Source: Daejeonella sp. (GTDB lineage Bacteria > Bacteroidota > Bacteroidia > Sphingobacteriales > Sphingobacteriaceae). From it: DNA of 51,915 nucleotides. The position numbers and the translations under genes are program-made. The notes below the pieces were generated by a model. That model was not told the DNA's origin, ran no database searches, and saw only the letters and a program-made list of their open reading frames with translations. Shown piece after piece: positions 27,435 to 34,526 of this stretch. The DNA is taken from positions 1 through 51,915 of the forward strand of contig NZ_JAUXXZ010000005.1 in assembly GCF_030684675.1 (NCBI RefSeq), given 5' to 3'. The number at the start of each line of letters is the position of its first letter. The first letter of the stretch is position 1.

Positions 27435-27962
27435 TTATTGCCTGATTGTTTCATTAAATATGTTTAAGCCCAACACAAGCAAATTACTTACTACATGTAC
27501 TATAAATGAATAAAGAAATGCATTCATATTCCTTTGTTTGATAAGAGTGTAAAAAATACTATACGAGAGACCCGAAATTACCATTTGAGTCATGTAGATA
27601 TAATCATATAAATGACTCCATGAATAGCATATTGCGGAAAGAATAATAGATAGTATAATTAATTCCTTCTTAAACATGAGTTTTGACAAAAAAAGAGTTA
27701 TATCAATTATCGCATACTGATAAAGGACGGTTTCAGAAAGTGGGGCAATGAATAGAACGATTAAAAGTTCTTCATATAAACTATCGAATGGTAAGAAATT
27801 AGCGTGAATTATATATAAAAAATCATTCCGAATCGCTGCAAAAATGAATGCAAGTGTCAAGTTGAATGCAAGCACATAGAGAATCAGGTTTGGAGTTTTT
27901 AACTCTCGAATACTTGAAAGAGTGCTTTCTTTTAAATTTACTTTCGAATTAATTAATACCAT
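27435..27962 (-). CDS. CPBP family membrane protein, probable bacteriocin immunity protein 1
   Basis: A 175-residue polytopic membrane protein, paralogous to the gene at 26821-27330. The motifs are LSETVLYQYAI (ET in place of EE, and Q in place of R, the same substitutions as its paralogue), CYSWSHLYDYI and SFIVHVVSNLLV, which keep the His and Asn residues of the CPBP active site. It begins 66 bp after the second double-glycine peptide gene. Immunity is the likely role; a peptidase role is possible since E, H and H are retained. Confidence 0.82.
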   Translation of the reverse strand: MVLINSKVNLKESTLSSIRELKTPNLILYVLAFNLTLAFIFAAIRNDFLYIIHANFLPFDSLYEELLIVLFIAPLSETVLYQYAIIDITLFLSKLMFKKELIILSIILSAICYSWSHLYDYIYMTQMVISGLSYSIFYTLIKQRNMNAFLYSFIVHVVSNLLVLGLNIFNETIRQ

Positions 27963-28028
27963 TTCTAAATTAAGGTTAGGTTAAAAATACAGGCAGGCTA
28001 GCTAACATCTAACCTGCCCATACTGTCA

Positions 28029-28241
28029 TTAGGCCTGAAATCTCAATTTCTGGCCTTTAGCAGCACCTGCGCCGAATGCTCTTACCATGTCAATGGTCCA
28101 AAACAACCCATATGAGACATAGTAGGCCAGGTCATTGGCAAAACTCGTTCCTTGACCAGGTGTATCACCACCATTGCAGGATAGCAACTCAGCGGAAGTC
28201 AGAGGCTGACATCCAAGCAATTCTATTCTTTTCTTTTTCAT
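28029..28241 (-). CDS. Double-glycine leader peptide, putative bacteriocin component B
   Basis: A 70-residue peptide. The first 25 residues end in PLTSAELLSCNGG, a good match to the class II leader consensus (L-S/T-x-x-E-L-x-x-I/C-x-GG) cut by C39 peptidases. The mature part would be 45 residues, starting DTPGQG, with a hydrophobic middle (LAYYVSYGLFWTIDMV) and the run GAGAAKG, which contains a GxxxG helix-packing motif as in two-peptide bacteriocins. It sits 5 bp after the other peptide gene. No homologue was recognised by name. Confidence 0.72.
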   Translation of the reverse strand: MKKKRIELLGCQPLTSAELLSCNGGDTPGQGTSFANDLAYYVSYGLFWTIDMVRAFGAGAAKGQKLRFQA

Positions 28242-28246
28242 AGCAA

Positions 28247-28432
28247 TTATTTTTTATTATAATAATCATCGTACGCACTTCCAGCACCTGATTTTATGTC
28301 TTCCCAATTATCCATCACATAATAAAATGCAGCACCATACCATGTCCTCTTGAGGATTTTTTCAATTACACTTCCTCCCCTGATTGACAAAGCTTCCTCC
28401 TTATCAATCTCAACTAAATTCAAATTATTCAT
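28247..28432 (-). CDS. Double-glycine leader peptide, putative bacteriocin component A
   Basis: A 61-residue peptide. The leader is 20 residues and ends EEALSIRGG, matching the double-glycine consensus. The predicted mature part is 41 residues (starting SVIEK). It is rich in Tyr, Trp and Phe (RTWYGAAFYYVMDNW) and holds SGAGS, a small-xxx-small motif comparable with GxxxG in the neighbour. It ends in a charged tail. The tight 5-bp spacing to the second peptide gene suggests that the two are made together. Confidence 0.72.
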   Translation of the reverse strand: MNNLNLVEIDKEEALSIRGGSVIEKILKRTWYGAAFYYVMDNWEDIKSGAGSAYDDYYNKK

Positions 28433-28615
28433 GTTTTCCCATTATGATAAATACCTACTCTTTCCAGGCTTTTCGGTTTCTGCCTTCTGCCGTACAGCAT
28501 TGATCGCGATAGTCTAAGTAAAACATCTTCAATACAAAAAAACTATAGTGAGGAAAATAATTTTAAATAGTAATGTCTAATAATCAGCGTATTAAAATGA
28601 ATAGGAATTACTTAA

Positions 28616-28798
28616 CCGGCTACAGCGTTCAGGGTATTCCAATGGCCGGATTGGCAGAAATTTAAGATTTCAGCCTTCTTGCTTATCGATAAAACGAGCC
28701 GTTCATCTGCTAAAACGATTCGCAAACACCTGGATGAATGCGCCGATATAATTAATGAATCAGCAAACGTTCAGGACTTGGGTTTTCATGCTATTTAG
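28616..28798 (+). pseudogene. Open-frame remnant without start codon
   Basis: 61 sense codons are open on the plus strand between stops (FQWPDWQKFKISAF ... KTIRKHLDECADIINES) with protein-like, charged composition but no usable start. It could be the tail of a transposase or other accessory gene. I cannot name the family. It overlaps the end of the small membrane protein gene on the other strand. Confidence 0.3.
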
Positions 28799-28999
28799 GT
28801 ACAGAATTATACCCATCCCTAAAACCTCTTGCCAGATCTTCCCAATAAAAGAAAAAGCCAAAACAATTAAAACAAAGACTGCAAACCAGATTAATTTAGC
28901 ATAATTCTCATAGGTTGTTGAGTTTAAGTGGTTGATTAAAAAGAAATTATAGAAAAAATAAACATATTTATCTATTTGAAAAATTATTTGGCAGATCAA
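28760..28999 (-). CDS. Small hydrophobic protein in the bacteriocin locus
   Basis: A 79-residue frame with two hydrophobic stretches (about residues 11-22 and 37-53, LIWFAVFVLIVLAFSFIGK). Its position, between the repeat and the peptide genes and on their strand, suggests an accessory or immunity role, but it has no recognised family. Its start lies about 40 bp from the edge of repeat copy B, so it may be truncated or may have gained its present start from the insertion. Confidence 0.4.
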   Translation of the reverse strand: MICQIIFQIDKYVYFFYNFFLINHLNSTTYENYAKLIWFAVFVLIVLAFSFIGKIWQEVLGMGIILYLNSMKTQVLNVC

Positions 29000-29041
29000 T
29001 GAGTAAACGGTAATTGAGGTTCAATGACCATCAATTGGGAA

Positions 29042-29724
29042 TCACTAGTATCCGGTTAAAATAAAAATTAGCGCCAATTATTAAATTAGTCCGCCTTTGC
29101 GGCGGAAGGGCACTTACTTTTCCCTGCAGCTGGAAAAGTAAGCAAAAGAGCCGCGGCTTCCAGGTATTTGTTGTAAATCCACACTTTTTCCTATCGGTGC
29201 AATCCAAGCCGTGTTTTTGGCAGACTAAGTGATGAGTGATTCTGCAACACTTCTCCGGATTGCTTAAGTGCAGTAATCTATGACTGTCAATGCAGGGAAA
29301 AAGTGCGCCTTTCCTGCCAAATCCCGGAATGCCGTTCCCTGCAATCGGCAATACCAGTAATTTATGAAAGGTTGTAAGCCAAAGCACTGTCCCAAATCCG
29401 TTAATATCAGATTAGCCTATCCGAAGGACGATTCTCCCGGTTTAAAACCGGGACCAGTGCCAGCAAAATCAAAAAAAAGAAGCAGACTCATTCAAATGGC
29501 ACTTCCGAGCATTAGATTTTGGGGTCATACCCGGAATGCTTTCATATCCCGATATCCCCAAAAGCAGCGATCGTTTTTTTTTTTGATGTGTGTGGGTTTG
29601 TGACCAAGGCACCTAGGGATTGAAGAAGGCTTTTGTTCCTTTTGGCCTTCAAAAGAAATTCGCCCCCCGGCAATGGAGGGAGGCAAGGTTGAGAGGGGCT
29701 GCTTATTTTGAAATTAGCTAAAAT
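29042..29724 (-). repeat. ~684-bp structured dispersed repeat, copy B (inverted relative to copy A)
   Basis: Reverse complement of copy A at 18436-19120, with the same outer words: ATTTTAGCTAATTT at one end and ACTAGTGA at the other. It splits the bacteriocin-like locus between the HTH gene and the peptide genes. One long helix differs from copy A by paired changes (CACTTTTTCC with GGAAAAAGTG), while the ATGAACGGTT/AACCGTTCAT helix of copy A is decayed here. Confidence 0.88.
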
Positions 29725-29871
29725 GTCAAATTGAAAAGCATAAATCTAAATCTTTTAAATATTCCTCAATTTAATCGGACATCAATGATTGGAAATGATC
29801 AGCAAGCCTTGATTGTAAATCATTTGGATGTACAACTCAGAATCATAAAACCACATTCAATACTTCAACTA

Positions 29872-30129
29872 TCACGGCATTTCCTCCTCTGTGAGTGTTT
29901 TAAAATCAATGGATATCTTCATCTGAAAACTACGGCTGTAATAATAAGTACCCAACTGACGGGAATAAACAATGGGAGCATCCCGCAATTTAAGCTCGTC
30001 AATTAGTTTATAAACCATCGAAGTAGATAGATTTAGTCTTTGAGCCAGCTGATCTGGGGTACCTGTTCGCCGATGCTTGATCAACTCATGCAGCCGGTTA
30101 ATACGCTCAATTTGTTCCAGCAGCTTCAT
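29872..30129 (-). CDS. Small helix-turn-helix protein (bacteriocin locus regulator candidate)
   Basis: An 85-residue protein. Residues about 5-55 form a winged-helix HTH of the DeoR/HTH_11 kind (LHELIKHRRTGTPDQLAQRLNLSTSMVYKLIDELK), and a short wing-like strand pair follows (IVYSRQLGTYYYS). It has no effector domain. The ATG overlaps the stop of the transporter gene (ATGA, 4 bp), so it is translated from the same message. It probably regulates the locus; the operator is not identified. Confidence 0.75.
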   Translation of the reverse strand: MKLLEQIERINRLHELIKHRRTGTPDQLAQRLNLSTSMVYKLIDELKLRDAPIVYSRQLGTYYYSRSFQMKISIDFKTLTEEEMP

Positions 30130-32300
30130 TTGGTATCAATTAAACCGTGAAATTCCATAGGCATTTGCTGAGTCCACAAGTGATAATACTCTCCATGATA
30201 AGCTATCAGTTCAGCATGCTCTCCTTCTTCCACCACTTTTCCATTTTTTAAAACAATGATCTTTCCTGCACTTTGAATGCTGCTGAGGCGGTGGGAGATC
30301 ACAATCACTGTTTTCTTCTCAGAAAGCAAAAATTCTATTGCATTCTGAACATATCTTTCAGACACCGGGTCGAGGGAAGAACTCGCTTCGTCCAAAATGA
30401 GGATTTCAGGATCGCGGTACAGAGCACGGGCTATCGCAATTCTCTGCTTTTGTCCACCCGAAAGGCTTGCTCCATTCTCACCAAGCTGGGTTTGAAATCC
30501 ATTAGGTAAGTCATCAATAAATTGGGTAATTCCAAGCATTGTACAAATACCCAGAATCTTCTTCATATCAGGCTCATCACCTCCAATAGAAATATTAGTG
30601 CTTACATCAGCGGCAAAAAGGTCTATCTTCTGTGGTACTACAGCAATGATTCGGCGCAAGGAGTTATTACTGATATGTTTTATCGCATAATCCCCGATAA
30701 AAACCTGACCATTATGAACAGGATAAATGTTCTGCAGAATAGACATCAGGGTAGATTTTCCGGATCCGCTCTCCCCGACTATTCCTGTCATTTTTTGATA
30801 TGGGATCTCCAAATTTAATTTATCAAAAACCATGACCCGCGAACCATATCGAAAGGAAACATCAACGAACCTGATATTTCCGAGGTTTGTTCTTTCGAGT
30901 TCAAACTTATGACCCTCGCTCTCCTGCTCCATATCCATAATTTCAAATAAGCGATCGGAAGCAATGATCGCATCCTGAACAGTTTTATTCATCCCCACAA
31001 AAGAAGAAACCGGTCCTGTAAAATAGCCTATCAGGGTATAAAAAGAGAGTAATTCACCCGGACTGATTTGCTTATCCAGAACAAATCCTGCACCGACCCA
31101 AAGTAATATAATAGTAAATGAATGGGAAACCAGCTCGGTAGAAGATCCTGAAAAAACTGCGTTCAGACCGGATTTATAAACCGTTGTCAGTAGTTTCATG
31201 AACCGCATTTCAGTTTTCTGATTCGCATGTTCCTCAAGCCCAAAACGTTTGATGGTTCCAACCGAATTCAAACTTTCTACAAGTTGAGATTCTAATTCTG
31301 CCGAATTCTCCATCAGCTTCCGTTGAACCTTCTTATTGAGCCTATTGGTAATCAGGTAAATAGCAGAATAGAATGGGATGAGCACCAAGAGAAACAGCGC
31401 AAGCTTCCAGTAATAGCTAAACATCATCGCGAAAGCAAATACCAGCATAAAAAAGTTTACCGCCAGATTGATGGATACATCATTTATGAACAAACGAATC
31501 TTTACAGCATCCCCAATTCTGGAAGTAATTTCACCAACCCGCATTGTATCAAAAAACTGCTGAGGTAGTTTAAGAAGATGCTTATAATAGCCCAGAATGA
31601 GTCTGGCATCAATCATTTGCCCTGTTCGAATAATAAAAATACCCTTTAGGGTGCCTATAAATACCTGCAGAAGAAGTATGATGAACATCCCGACACTCAT
31701 GAGGTTGAGTAAATTCCTGTTCCCATCAACCAGCACAAAATCTACAATCTTCTGAACATAAATTGACATGGAGAGTCCCAGGAGGGTATAGATTACAGCA
31801 CCGAACAAAGCCTGGATAAGAATGGAACGATGAGGCTGTAAAAGTATATAGAAACGTCTGTAAAAGCTTATTTTTTGATTTCCCTGAACAAAATTGTCAT
31901 CCGGTGCTAATAAAATCAATACCCCGGTCCACTCCTCTCTGAAATCGTTCAGCTTTTTCACAAGCAATTTCCCGTCAGCAGGATCCATGATACTGATCTT
32001 ATCCTTATTTATCTTATAGATGACCACATAATGATGAAGTTGAGCATTGACAATGACATGTGCGATTGCCGGAAGTGGTATTTTTAAAAGGCTTTCAAAA
32101 GCTCCCTTAACCCCTTTTGCCTCAAATCCAAGTCGAACGGCAGCTTCAAGCATACCGGCAACATTTGTCCCCTTTACATCTGTTCCGGCATGCTGCCGGA
32201 TTCTCGCAACCGGAACATCAAGATTATAAAAACTCGCAACTGAGGCCAGACAAGCTGCCCCGCAATCAGATATGTCACGCTGTTTTACCCGGATGTTCAT
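30126..32300 (-). CDS. Peptidase-containing ABC transporter (C39 domain, bacteriocin maturation and export)
   Basis: A 724-residue PCAT. Residues 1-130 form a C39 cysteine peptidase: Gln7, Cys13 in SDCGAAC, His90 in LHHYVVIY and Asp106 in MDPADG. Six membrane helices follow over about 155-445. The ATPase has Walker A GESGSGKS (509-516), signature LSGGQ (613-617), Walker B ILILDE (633-638) and the switch His670 in ISHRLS. It should cut double-glycine leaders and export the mature peptides across the inner membrane. Substrates are the two peptides at 28029-28432. It overlaps the adaptor gene by 4 bp (ATGA). Confidence 0.95.
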   Translation of the reverse strand: MNIRVKQRDISDCGAACLASVASFYNLDVPVARIRQHAGTDVKGTNVAGMLEAAVRLGFEAKGVKGAFESLLKIPLPAIAHVIVNAQLHHYVVIYKINKDKISIMDPADGKLLVKKLNDFREEWTGVLILLAPDDNFVQGNQKISFYRRFYILLQPHRSILIQALFGAVIYTLLGLSMSIYVQKIVDFVLVDGNRNLLNLMSVGMFIILLLQVFIGTLKGIFIIRTGQMIDARLILGYYKHLLKLPQQFFDTMRVGEITSRIGDAVKIRLFINDVSINLAVNFFMLVFAFAMMFSYYWKLALFLLVLIPFYSAIYLITNRLNKKVQRKLMENSAELESQLVESLNSVGTIKRFGLEEHANQKTEMRFMKLLTTVYKSGLNAVFSGSSTELVSHSFTIILLWVGAGFVLDKQISPGELLSFYTLIGYFTGPVSSFVGMNKTVQDAIIASDRLFEIMDMEQESEGHKFELERTNLGNIRFVDVSFRYGSRVMVFDKLNLEIPYQKMTGIVGESGSGKSTLMSILQNIYPVHNGQVFIGDYAIKHISNNSLRRIIAVVPQKIDLFAADVSTNISIGGDEPDMKKILGICTMLGITQFIDDLPNGFQTQLGENGASLSGGQKQRIAIARALYRDPEILILDEASSSLDPVSERYVQNAIEFLLSEKKTVIVISHRLSSIQSAGKIIVLKNGKVVEEGEHAELIAYHGEYYHLWTQQMPMEFHGLIDTK

Positions 32301-33484
32301 ATTTCAGGAGATGCGGCCGAAAAATTTGGATTTAGCCAATCGTCGAGTTTATCATAAAGCAATTGGAACAAAGTACGCTCTGAGACCATAAAGCGGGCAG
32401 TGAAACTCATTCCCTTTTTGAGGTATCCTTTATACTCGTTCTTAAGTTTCAAATAATCACTCTCCAGTACACAACGTACCTTGAAGACCGCCACTCCCTG
32501 ATCCGAGAAAATAATATCATCTGAAATGTCAATTACTTTGCCCGAAATCAAACCCCATTGATTGTAATTGAAGGCATCAACCTGAAAGTTTACCAACTGA
32601 CCTTTTCTGATCAGGCCAATATCTGTTGGCTTAACATAACAGAGAGCAATCAATTGAGCATTTGGAGAAATTTCTGCAATCTTCTGGTTTGCAAAGACAT
32701 AAGAACCTGCCTGCATGCCAACTAGGCTTTGTACCGAACCATTAGCAGGGGTCCGAAGGGTAAACAACTTATTCTGTTCTTCAATTTCAGCCTCCCGCGA
32801 AAGCAATTCGCTCAGCTCCCTCCGGTAGCCGCCAGCTTCCATTTCCCATTGTGATCTCCATCGGTTTATTAGCAGGGTTTGATCAGATATGGCTTTATCA
32901 TATTCATATCTGAGCTTTTCACTTTCTGACAGAGTAATTGCTCCCTTTTCATACAAGGTATTATACCTCCTGAAAATTCGTTCTGCCTGATCTCTATTTA
33001 AAAGGCGTTCTTCGAATTCCTGACGGAACTGTAGCCAGGAAGCTCTATACTGCTCAGTTAAAAATACCGGCTCAGCTGTGGACTTATCCGGAGGACTAGC
33101 ATGATTGACTATCCGTCCCACATCTTCAAGAAGCTGACTGAGTAGTTCTGATCGTCTGCTTAAAATTTTTCTTTGTTGTCCGGGTAAAGATGAATCAATG
33201 ACCAGAACAGTATCCCCGGCTGATATACTTTGATTCTCCTTCATCCTGACCTCAACTATCCTTCCACTTACTGATGAAAAAAGCTCTATGCGCTCTAAGG
33301 ACGACTGTATCACACCCTGACTATTAATACTGATCTGAATAGGAATGAAAGGTAGCAAAATCAAGGCAATGATGGTCGCAGATAGGATGACAGTATATAT
33401 AATCCCACTGCCTGCACCGGAATTGTACTTATATCCAATTGATGCTAAGGGAGTATGCTGATCATTCCAGGCTGATACTGACAT
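32297..33484 (-). CDS. HlyD-family periplasmic adaptor (membrane fusion protein)
   Basis: A 395-residue protein with one N-terminal membrane segment (residues about 28-50), a lipoyl/barrel half (SSVSGRIVEVRMKENQSISAGDTVLVID), a long coiled-coil hairpin (about 105-225) and the returning lipoyl half (FTLRTPANGSVQSLVGMQAGSYVF). That is the HlyD/LcnD layout. It links the C39 ABC transporter to an outer-membrane TolC-type channel. No such channel gene is here, so a housekeeping one would be needed. First gene of the adaptor-transporter-HTH operon, with 4-bp overlaps. Confidence 0.94.
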   Translation of the reverse strand: MSVSAWNDQHTPLASIGYKYNSGAGSGIIYTVILSATIIALILLPFIPIQISINSQGVIQSSLERIELFSSVSGRIVEVRMKENQSISAGDTVLVIDSSLPGQQRKILSRRSELLSQLLEDVGRIVNHASPPDKSTAEPVFLTEQYRASWLQFRQEFEERLLNRDQAERIFRRYNTLYEKGAITLSESEKLRYEYDKAISDQTLLINRWRSQWEMEAGGYRRELSELLSREAEIEEQNKLFTLRTPANGSVQSLVGMQAGSYVFANQKIAEISPNAQLIALCYVKPTDIGLIRKGQLVNFQVDAFNYNQWGLISGKVIDISDDIIFSDQGVAVFKVRCVLESDYLKLKNEYKGYLKKGMSFTARFMVSERTLFQLLYDKLDDWLNPNFSAASPEI

Positions 33485-33799
33485 TTTCGGAAATTTACAT
33501 TTTAAGAGTCCTGGTAATTGTTAAGATCTAATTCAATTACCTGAAATAAATGTACTCTTGAAGGTCTTAAACCTGAATTTGATGCGATTTATTTTAGCAA
33601 GCGGTATCTCCTGTCAAGTTAACGGCAGGTATTTGAGAAAATCAGAAATTGCCACCAAAGCCCGTTTTACAAGATAGAATTTTAAGATATTATGGTAATT
33701 TAACGTGGGGTCGAATATAAAATCTTTCTTAGGCTATTTAAATTGGATAATTTTCTCTTGTTTTAGAAAGGAAGGTCTGTTTCTCTTCGTTCCTGGCAA
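33485..33799. other. Non-coding region upstream of the bacteriocin operon
   Basis: No gene and no clear TAnnTTTG box on the minus strand within 100 bp of the HlyD start. The closest is TAAATTTC, one mismatch, a few bases before the ATG. Expression may depend on a promoter or activator that I cannot see. Confidence 0.4.
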
Positions 33800-33934
33800 G
33801 CGCACGCGCAATGTCATTATTTAAGGGGCAGGAGGTTCTGGCCTTCGCCAGAATGACAATGCATTTTTTTAATAATGGTGGAGATCCTGACTTTCGTCAG
33901 GATCGTAATCCTCAAATAATGACATTTCGCGCGC
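33800..33934. mobile_element. 135-bp MITE-like element with 21-23 bp terminal inverted repeats
   Basis: The left end starts GCGCACGCGCAATGTCATTA (33800 on). The right end (33914-33934), read in reverse, starts GCGCGCGAAATGTCATTA. Inside are two perfect hairpins: TTCTGG-CCTTCG-CCAGAA and GATCCTGA-CTTTCG-TCAGGATC. It has no coding capacity. It abuts the 165-bp repeat copy 2. Confidence 0.6.
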
Positions 33935-33947
33935 ACCAACAGCTCCA

Positions 33948-34113
33948 GGCTGCCCGTCCCAATGAAATACAGCTCCGGGTAAAATAAACCTTGCCGGAGG
34001 AGGTAGCTTCCGGCTGGTGGTAATTTGAAAGAGAACGTGATTTCTTGCCGGAACTATTCCGGAGGAAAGGGCTGAACCAGCCGATAACACATAGGTATTG
34101 ATTTCCAAAATCT
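33948..34113 (-). repeat. 165-bp dispersed repeat, copy 2
   Basis: Reverse complement matches 8750-8913. The pairing segments TTCCGGC, GCCGGAA and TCCGGC are unchanged. In this copy a 79-codon frame stays open, but it runs out of the repeat into the neighbouring inverted-repeat element, so I do not call it a gene. Confidence 0.8.
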
Positions 34114-34182
34114 AATCACTGTGTACCAGAGCATTATCTGACCAATTATAACCTTATTATTTTAACCTTCCTTATACCGAAC

Positions 34183-34506
34183 TCAGGTTATCCTGTCAAG
34201 CTGATTTAGAAGATCGTCGAGCCCGTCTTCAGTTTTCGTAATCAATTTCTTAACCTGCATATAAAAAGAATCCAGACCTTCTATATCCGGCGAATATCCG
34301 CCATACTCTAAGAGGCCAATTTTTGTGTTTAAATGATTAAAGAGTTCAAAAGAAATTGTACCTGCACTTTTTCCAATATAGATCTTAAAGTCACTGATGG
34401 AAGTGTAAAATGTATTTCCATCAGCCTCTTCATTCCAGTGCAGTTTTCCCTCTTTAGTTAGTTTCCTAACTTTATTATAAACAGATAAGGTTTTATTCGC
34501 TTCCAT
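34183..34506 (-). CDS. Hypothetical cytosolic protein
   Basis: A 107-residue protein from the ATG at 34506 (MEANKTLSVYNKVRKL). A longer frame starts at 34560 inside the VWA gene, but I prefer the later ATG because it follows the upstream stop by 20 bp. A short helix, then beta strands (GNTFYTSISDFKIYIGK; TISFELFNHL), then a C-terminal helix (FYMQVKKLITKTEDGLDDLLNQLDRI). Family not recognised. Probably cotranscribed with the VWA-type membrane protein upstream. Confidence 0.6.
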   Translation of the reverse strand: MEANKTLSVYNKVRKLTKEGKLHWNEEADGNTFYTSISDFKIYIGKSAGTISFELFNHLNTKIGLLEYGGYSPDIEGLDSFYMQVKKLITKTEDGLDDLLNQLDRIT

Positions 34507-34526
34507 AAGATTAGCTTTAAAGAAGA

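Noticed and set aside
29364..29603. 79-codon plus-strand frame in repeat copy B
   Set aside because: It has no counterpart frame in copy A and overlaps the hairpin-rich repeat.
33869..34108. 79-codon open frame over the 165-bp repeat
   Set aside because: The frame crosses from the repeat into the adjacent MITE-like element, and the other copy has a stop in the same frame.
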